Origin: Sporomusaceae bacterium UBA1887 | Lineage (GTDB): Bacteria; Bacillota; Negativicutes; Sporomusales; DSM-15969 | Assembly: GCA_002337925.1 (NCBI GenBank) | Contig: DDHB01000079.1 | Location: forward strand, 33,912 to 42,751 | Length of the DNA: 8,840 bases | Direction of reading: 5' to 3' | Shown here: piece after piece, positions 4,883 to 8,840 of the stretch | Layout: every line of letters starts with the position of its first letter | Position numbering within the stretch: the stretch's first letter is position 1 | Program-made: the position numbers and the translations under genes | Notes under the pieces: generated by a model | Told to the model about the DNA's origin: nothing | What the model saw: the letters and a program-made list of their open reading frames with translations, nothing else | The model's database searches: none

Positions 4883-6367
4883 TTATATACGATAATCTAC
4901 GCCCGCATCTGAAGTTGTCGGCAAAACAGCTGCCGCTTCAATTGCATTGATAAAGTTTTCCTCTTGTCTACGATTTTTAAATTTTATTTGTTGCTGCTGA
5001 GCAGCTTGCTGCTGCTGTTCATTAGAGAAAGATTGATTTAGTCCTGCATAAACGCCAACATTTTCAACCTTCAAACCCTGCGTCGATAATTCTTGCTTTA
5101 ACTGAGTCAAGGATGCTTCAATTATGGTTCTTACTTCTGAGTTATTCGAGTGGAAGGATGCACTTACAGCACCATTTTCGACCGTTACCTTTAAGGTCAA
5201 TTCCCCTAAATGTTCAGGTTTCAATTTAACAATCATCTCGGAATTATTCACCCGGTTAATCATTCGCGCTTGCTCGACTATCTGCCCGGCAATATTATGA
5301 GGATCCTCAGGTACGCCAGCAGTCAGTTGGCTAGCTGTCGGGCTCGAACCTTCAACCGTCCTGGCAAAATTGGCAATAGGCACGTGCTCACCAACTATCA
5401 CCTGCCTATTTACGCCTGTTTCCACCTTGGCATAATCAGCAGTCACATCACTGTCTGTTAAAGCAGCACTGCGCTCAGGTTGGTTTGTTTGAGAAAACGT
5501 CTCTTGCTGCTCTTCCTTGCCTGGTTTTACTGCTTCTTTGGCTGCAACAGGAGTTACAACCGTTTCAAGATTATTCTCTGCAGGTAAAGGAATTGAGTTA
5601 TCCAGTTCAGAACTTTTTGCGCCTTCTTTTTTAGAAAACGAATCAGTATCTTTAATTGTCTGTACTATCGTAGTTGTAACAACGGGATTTGCTTTTACGG
5701 AAAGCACCGTTAAATCATTACCGGCAATATTCCCCGTAGTTTGTTCATTATTGTTACGGAGCAAATCATTTACAATAGCTGCTTGCTGTGGTGTAACAGT
5801 TACTGCGCTACCTACTGGCTCAGGCTGGACACCTGCTTGTTCAGGCTGAACGTTTTGCGCATTAGTAGGTGCTGCCGGAAGATTAACTACCGTCTGCTGA
5901 ACAGCCGCATTATCATTCTTCAAATACGAAAAATCCGGTGCAGCAATTGCTTGGTGAGCAGGAATAGGTATTGCAGGAGTTTCATTGGCTGTGGCCACTT
6001 TAACTTCGCTTGCATTGCTAATTACTTCTTGATTTGCAGTAACAATAGAAACCGGATTAACAGCTGAATTTAATGTCGCCGGGCTAGCAGCCTGATCAAC
6101 GTCAATTGCTTGTTCCTGCGTATTCACCACTGTTGGCAGTGAAGCAAGAACGATACCGTTAAGCGCTAAGAAAGCCAGATTATCATTGGCTGCCGTCTTA
6201 CCATCGCCTTTGCCCGTTTCCGTTCCTGCGTCTGCTGCAGAATCCAAAATTGCTCCAAAGGAAGCGCCTTTTTTTCCTGAAGACGGTTTGCAGGTTTTAC
6301 CATTAGCTGGTAATGCAGCATTAGGAGTCATATCGGCTTGTGGCAAAGCTAAATTTATTTCAGTCAT
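4883..6367 (-). CDS. fliK: Flagellar hook-length control protein FliK
   Basis: FliK is the exported molecular ruler that ends hook growth by switching FlhB from hook to filament substrates. At 494 residues it is within the family's wide range. Residues 1 to about 350 are low-complexity, rich in Ala, Val, Thr, Pro, Asn and Gln, and probably disordered, as expected for the ruler. The conserved C-terminal hook-length domain spans about 355-442, with VKLKPEHLGELTLKVTVENG (380-399), SEVRTIIEASLTQLKQELSTQGL and VENVGVYAG. A Gln-rich run (QQQQAAQQQQ, 451-460) follows, then a basic tail segment (KFKNRRQEENFI). The frame is open six codons further to a GTG at 6385, but that would put AGGAGGT inside the gene. 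ATG 6367 lies 6 nt after it. Identification rests on the C-terminal domain and position. Confidence 0.94.
   Translation of the reverse strand: MTEINLALPQADMTPNAALPANGKTCKPSSGKKGASFGAILDSAADAGTETGKGDGKTAANDNLAFLALNGIVLASLPTVVNTQEQAIDVDQAASPATLNSAVNPVSIVTANQEVISNASEVKVATANETPAIPIPAHQAIAAPDFSYLKNDNAAVQQTVVNLPAAPTNAQNVQPEQAGVQPEPVGSAVTVTPQQAAIVNDLLRNNNEQTTGNIAGNDLTVLSVKANPVVTTTIVQTIKDTDSFSKKEGAKSSELDNSIPLPAENNLETVVTPVAAKEAVKPGKEEQQETFSQTNQPERSAALTDSDVTADYAKVETGVNRQVIVGEHVPIANFARTVEGSSPTASQLTAGVPEDPHNIAGQIVEQARMINRVNNSEMIVKLKPEHLGELTLKVTVENGAVSASFHSNNSEVRTIIEASLTQLKQELSTQGLKVENVGVYAGLNQSFSNEQQQQAAQQQQIKFKNRRQEENFINAIEAAAVLPTTSDAGVDYRI
4990..5018. repeat. CAG/CAA triplet tract with internal palindrome in fliK
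   Basis: The coding strand has consecutive CAG and CAA codons interrupted by GCAGCT, encoding QQQQAAQQQQ. Part of it (4993-5005) is a perfect palindrome, GCTGCT-G-AGCAGC. Triplet tracts like this can change copy number by slippage; a change would keep frame and add or remove Gln/Ala in a linker after the conserved domain. Confidence 0.5.
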
Positions 6368-6373
6368 CTTTTC

Positions 6374-6380
6374 ACCTCCT
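6374..6380 (-). promoter_or_regulatory. Ribosome binding site deciding the fliK start
   Basis: AGGAGGT, a full-consensus Shine-Dalgarno, is 6 nt (GAAAAG) before ATG 6367 and downstream of the in-frame GTG at 6385. It rules for the shorter protein. Confidence 0.8.
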
Positions 6381-6400
6381 TTCACTGCCTAATAGCCTTA

Positions 6401-7021
6401 TTATAGGGGCTTACTTTTTAGCATAGCCTGCGTCAATCTAGCCGCCCGGTTACTATCCAGGTTCGCCAGTAACTTAGCCACTTGTTCTTCTTCCATTTTG
6501 CTAAAAATCGTAATGATTTCCTGATCTGCAAGTTGATTTAGGATTGGCACAGCTTCTTCAGGCTTCATTGCACCATATAGTCGCGCCATTTTCCCTATCC
6601 GTTTTGCCTCTTCCTGTTGTTTAGCTTTCTCTAGTTTCTGCATTTCCTCACTTGTCAGCGGAGTTTCCTGTGGAACAGCCATATCTGGTTTCGTTACAGG
6701 AACTGACTGAGTGGGCTGAGCAGGTTCAACAGTCTGCTCAGTAGCAGAATCGGTTAGCTCTACAGTCTCGAAATTAGTTTGGGGCGGCACTGGAAAATAG
6801 CGGCCGATTACCGGATACTGATGCAATTTCCAATCCGCTGCCAGCTTATTTACATCAATGACATTCAAGTAGACTCCGGCCGCAAAGCCCGCACATCCGA
6901 TTACCAGAAGTGCTAATAAAATAACCGTTGCTTTTAGAAAACTAAATCTGGCTTTCGGCTTTGGAAGCGGAGTTGATTGTTTTGGCATAGGAGGTATTGT
7001 TTTTTTTGTTTTTTCAGCCAT
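6401..7021 (-). CDS. MotE/YlxF-type membrane protein with MgtE N-terminal-like domain
   Basis: The protein has 206 residues, with a short Lys/Pro-rich cytoplasmic N-terminus (1-25) and one membrane helix (about 27-52). An extracytoplasmic Pro/Thr/Gln-rich linker (about 75-120) leads to a charged coiled coil (about 123-145). The C-terminal helical repeat domain resembles the MgtE intracellular N domain, with RLYGAMKPEEAVPILNQL (147-164) and IFSKMEEEQVAKLLANLDSN (172-191). It occupies the place of ylxF in the Bacillus operon (between fliJ and fliK). Related MotE proteins act in motility, at least one as a stator or periplasmic motor-protein chaperone; the same role here is inference. It lacks the MgtE channel, so it is not a magnesium transporter. 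ATG 7021 is chosen over GTG 7045 because AAAGGA (7033-7028) is 6 nt upstream. An apparent Cys (residue 43) lies in the helix and is not a convincing lipobox. Confidence 0.85.
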   Translation of the reverse strand: MAEKTKKTIPPMPKQSTPLPKPKARFSFLKATVILLALLVIGCAGFAAGVYLNVIDVNKLAADWKLHQYPVIGRYFPVPPQTNFETVELTDSATEQTVEPAQPTQSVPVTKPDMAVPQETPLTSEEMQKLEKAKQQEEAKRIGKMARLYGAMKPEEAVPILNQLADQEIITIFSKMEEEQVAKLLANLDSNRAARLTQAMLKSKPL

Positions 7022-7027
7022 AGCAAT

Positions 7028-7033
7028 TCCTTT
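7028..7033 (-). promoter_or_regulatory. Ribosome binding site deciding the MotE-like start
   Basis: AAAGGA is 6 nt (ATTGCT) before ATG 7021 and lies inside the longer frame that opens with GTG 7045, so the shorter protein is preferred. Confidence 0.6.
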
Positions 7034-7053
7034 ACTCGTATTCACTTAACCTA

Positions 7054-7572
7054 TTAACTATATAAAGCGAGTACTTTCCCCACATAGGCCTGCGTTTCCG
7101 AATATGGCGGTACACCGGCATATTTTGTTACAGCACTGGGACCGGCATTATAGGCTGCAACTGATTTTTCAATGTCGCCATTAAACGTAGTCAGCATTTG
7201 TTTTAAATATTTCACGCCACCGTCAATATTTTCGCGAGGGTCATAAATATTGCGAACGCCCATCGCCCGTGCCGTCTCCGGCATAAGTTGCATAACACCT
7301 ACCGCACCAGCCGATGACACGGCATCAGCTGTCATGTTTGACTCGGTTTTAGCAACAGCAATCGCTAATTTAGGGTCAACACCATACTTTTGGGCGGCAA
7401 CCTGTACCATTTTGGCAATTTCACTTGTAGTACTGTTTCCTTGAGATGGTGCTTTATCAGCCTGCTCCGCCTTGGACAGTAGCGCAGAAAAACCGCTGGC
7501 AGTCACTGCAGGCTTATTAAAACGCTGTTCAATTGCATCGATACGTTGTAAGACACGGCTTATACTATCCAT
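7054..7572 (-). CDS. Soluble lytic transglycosylase (SLT domain) in the flagellar operon
   Basis: A 172-residue peptidoglycan-cutting enzyme of the SLT/goose-lysozyme-like fold, which cleaves the MurNAc-GlcNAc bond with 1,6-anhydro product formation. Family motifs are in order: VAKTES with catalytic Glu77, then SSAGAVGVMQLMPETA (86-101), NIDGGVKYLKQML (115-127) and SVAAYNAGPSAV (137-148), ending at QAYVGKVLALY. Residues 1-50 form a helix (SISRVLQRIDAIEQRF) and a polar linker. There is no Sec signal peptide, which is odd for a wall enzyme. The placement between fliJ and the MotE-like gene suggests it opens the wall for the rod, as FlgJ does in enterobacteria, perhaps leaving through the flagellar exporter (inference). 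A longer frame from ATG 7620 would overlap fliJ without a ribosome binding site. ATG 7572 has AGGTG just upstream. Confidence 0.9.
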   Translation of the reverse strand: MDSISRVLQRIDAIEQRFNKPAVTASGFSALLSKAEQADKAPSQGNSTTSEIAKMVQVAAQKYGVDPKLAIAVAKTESNMTADAVSSAGAVGVMQLMPETARAMGVRNIYDPRENIDGGVKYLKQMLTTFNGDIEKSVAAYNAGPSAVTKYAGVPPYSETQAYVGKVLALYS

Positions 7573-7576
7573 TTCA

Positions 7577-7581
7577 CACCT
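7577..7581 (-). promoter_or_regulatory. Ribosome binding site deciding the transglycosylase start
   Basis: AGGTG overlaps the fliJ stop codon (TAG, 7582-7580) and lies 4 nt before ATG 7572. The arrangement is nearly the same as at the flgD/TIGR02530 junction and suggests coupling to fliJ translation. Confidence 0.5.
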
Positions 7582-8023
7582 AACAATTCCGCATGAAAAC
7601 TTGCATACCAAGTTCATCAAGCATTTTTTGTTCTTGTTGTAACAATTCTGTTTTATATTCAGCTAATCTTTTCTCCCTAAGCTTTTCTACCAGCTTAAGC
7701 TTAGTCGTTGCTTCTGCCAATGCAGCAAGACAAGTACACCGATACTGTTCAGCTGCTTCAACTTGCTCATGCTGCATAGTAATGGTTACATTTAGTTTAT
7801 CGATGTAAAAATAATAATTCTTAAGTGTATCTATCGTTTGCTTTTTTGCTTGTTCAGCCCGGAATTCATGTAATTGCGCTTTTCGCTCATTTTGCAGACG
7901 CTCAAGAAGCATCACTTCTGCTTGATGACGACTGGTTGCCTGAGCAAAGTGCATCTGCGCTTCCTCTTGCTGCAACCGGCGCATACGCAGCAATGCTTCC
8001 AATTGGAACTTAAACTGCTTCAT
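7580..8023 (-). CDS. fliJ: Flagellar export protein FliJ
   Basis: FliJ is the cytoplasmic stalk-like coiled-coil protein of the flagellar type III export ATPase complex. It sits in the FliI hexamer and links it to FlhA. The 147-residue length is normal. The MKQFKFQLEALLRMRRLQQE start (1-20) is the family's typical opening. Most of the rest is two long charged, Gln/Glu/Lys/Leu-rich helices (about 15-65 and 75-140) around a Tyr-rich turn (NYYFYIDKL, 69-77). Sequence conservation in this family is low, so position directly after fliI adds much of the certainty. The gap from fliI is 18 nt. The best ribosome binding site, AGGAG, is 12 nt from ATG 8023, longer than usual, which may lower its translation relative to fliI. 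Confidence 0.94.
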   Translation of the reverse strand: MKQFKFQLEALLRMRRLQQEEAQMHFAQATSRHQAEVMLLERLQNERKAQLHEFRAEQAKKQTIDTLKNYYFYIDKLNVTITMQHEQVEAAEQYRCTCLAALAEATTKLKLVEKLREKRLAEYKTELLQQEQKMLDELGMQVFMRNC

Positions 8024-8041
8024 TCAGCGGACCAACTCCTG

Positions 8042-8840
8042 TCATTTGGCCTGTACAACAGACCGTAAGCTCTGTATCGTTTCTTCAAGAGTTGTTTTTT
8101 CATAGACTTGCTGCTGGAGAAAACTCTTGGCTCCACTAATCAAATTGACAGCCTGGTCAATGTTTTCATTGCTGCCTTTCGCATATGCTCCAATGTTAAT
8201 CAGGTCTTCCGCTTCGCGGTAGGTTGCTAGAACAGTGCGCAGTTTCTGTGCTGCCTGCCAATGGGTTTCATCAACAATTTCAAGCATGACACGGCTTACG
8301 CTAGCTAAAACATCAATTGCCGGATAATGATTTTGTGCAGCCAAATTCCGGGAAAGAACAATATGTCCATCAAGAATCCCTCTCACTGCATCGGCAATGG
8401 GTTCATTCATATCATCACCATCGACTAAGACAGTATAAATCCCTGTTATAGACCCTTGCTCCCCTGTTCCGGAACGCTCTAACAGTTTAGGCAACATGGC
8501 AAATACTGATGGAGTATATCCGCGGGTAGCCGGTGGTTCACCTACTGTTAATCCTACTTCCCGCTGCGCCATGGCAAAACGCGTTACCGAATCCATCATT
8601 AACATCACATCAAGGCCTTCATCGCGAAAATACTCTGCAATCGAAGTAGCTGTCATGGCACCCTTAAGGCGAACTAACGCCGGTTGATCTGAAGTAGCAA
8701 CTACCACTACCGATCTTTTCAACCCTTCTTCACCCAAGTCGCGCTCAATGAATTCACGAACTTCCCTGCCTCGTTCTCCTACTAAGGCAATCACACTGAT
8801 GTCTGCTTCGGTATTACGGGCAATCATTCCTAATAAAGTA
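8042..8840 (-). CDS. fliI: Flagellum-specific export ATPase FliI (3' part, cut by window edge)
   Basis: FliI is the F1-beta-like hexameric ATPase of the flagellar type III export apparatus. About 265 C-terminal residues are present, roughly 60% of a usual 435-440-residue FliI. The frame enters the window inside the Walker A loop (only TLLGMIARN is visible), and the first partial codon has one base. Further motifs, numbered from the first complete codon, are IALVGERGREVREFI (17-31), Walker B VMLMMDS (78-84), TRFAMAQREVGLTVGEPPAT (86-105) and VLVDGDDMNEPIADAVRG (137-154), then DGHIVLSRNLA. The C-terminal helical domain (about 185-265) matches FliI. Other F1-like ATPases (Rho, AtpD, type III secretion SctN) are less likely because fliJ, fliK and hook genes follow. 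The Met at 8827 is internal, not the start. Confidence 0.97.
   Translation of the reverse strand, partial: TLLGMIARNTEADISVIALVGERGREVREFIERDLGEEGLKRSVVVVATSDQPALVRLKGAMTATSIAEYFRDEGLDVMLMMDSVTRFAMAQREVGLTVGEPPATRGYTPSVFAMLPKLLERSGTGEQGSITGIYTVLVDGDDMNEPIADAVRGILDGHIVLSRNLAAQNHYPAIDVLASVSRVMLEIVDETHWQAAQKLRTVLATYREAEDLINIGAYAKGSNENIDQAVNLISGAKSFLQQQVYEKTTLEETIQSLRSVVQAK

Noticed and set aside
5517..6067. Two overlapping plus-strand open frames opposite fliK
   Set aside because: They arise from the low-complexity coding of FliK, and their composition and mutual overlap argue against real genes.
6400..6436. TTGACG (6436-6431) and TATAAT (6405-6400) as a promoter for fliK
   Set aside because: The hexamers are 25 nt apart, well beyond the 16-19 nt a sigma-A promoter needs, and both sit in or over the end of the MotE-like coding sequence.
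6401..7045. A magnesium transporter MgtE
   Set aside because: Only an MgtE-N-like helical domain is present on a single membrane anchor; CBS domains and the five-helix channel are absent, and the context is flagellar.
1..8840. A hidden defence, CRISPR, phage or mobile system
   Set aside because: Every coding stretch belongs to flagellar families in a conserved order. There are no direct-repeat arrays, transposase motifs, tRNA genes or integration-like repeats, and gene-free gaps are at most 133 nt.

Overview
The window is a single run of twelve flagellar genes, all on the minus strand, read here from right to left. Both ends cut through a gene: fliI at the right edge and fliY at the left. 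The order in the direction of transcription is fliI (3' part), fliJ, a lytic transglycosylase, a MotE/YlxF-type protein, fliK, flgD, a TIGR02530-type flagellar operon protein, flgE, flbD (swrD), fliL, fliM and fliY (5' part). I see no mobile element, RNA gene, CRISPR array or non-flagellar gene.

The source looks like a motile member of the Bacillota (Firmicutes). The gene order is the fla/che backbone known from Bacillus and Clostridia. FliY, a CheC/FliN hybrid, takes the place of a simple FliN. FlgD is the short form, and FlbD/SwrD and the TIGR02530 protein are present. Shine-Dalgarno sites are mostly strong, and TTG and GTG starts occur. Base composition looks moderate (mid-40s % GC by eye). 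A spore-forming Negativicutes lineage such as Sporomusaceae would fit, but that is only an impression.

Region by region: 8840-6401 holds the export apparatus parts (FliI ATPase, FliJ stalk), a peptidoglycan-cutting enzyme and a membrane-anchored MgtE-N-domain protein. 6367-4051 holds hook assembly functions: FliK hook-length control, FlgD hook cap and the small conserved TIGR02530 protein. 3965-2331 is the hook protein FlgE, unusually long at 544 residues, apparently because its D2-type segment is duplicated. 2271-1473 holds FlbD/SwrD and FliL, which act on motor power and stators. 1405-1 holds the C-ring proteins FliM and FliY, both carrying the CheY-P-binding N-terminal motif, FliY also with CheC-type phosphatase residues.

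The genes are tightly packed, with several gaps under 20 nt and one 8-nt overlap, so they are almost certainly cotranscribed and partly translationally coupled. The only gaps above 50 nt are flgE/flbD (59 nt, with a GC-rich hairpin), fliL/fliM (67 nt), TIGR02530/flgE (85 nt) and flbD/fliL (133 nt, where some Firmicutes carry motAB). Several genes need a start other than the longest frame: ATG sites well placed behind ribosome binding sites are preferred for fliK, the MotE-like gene, the transglycosylase and the TIGR02530 gene, while fliM must start at TTG and fliL at GTG. No gene-free stretch exceeds 300 bases. I did not find a wholly new system; the most interesting points are within and between these known flagellar genes.
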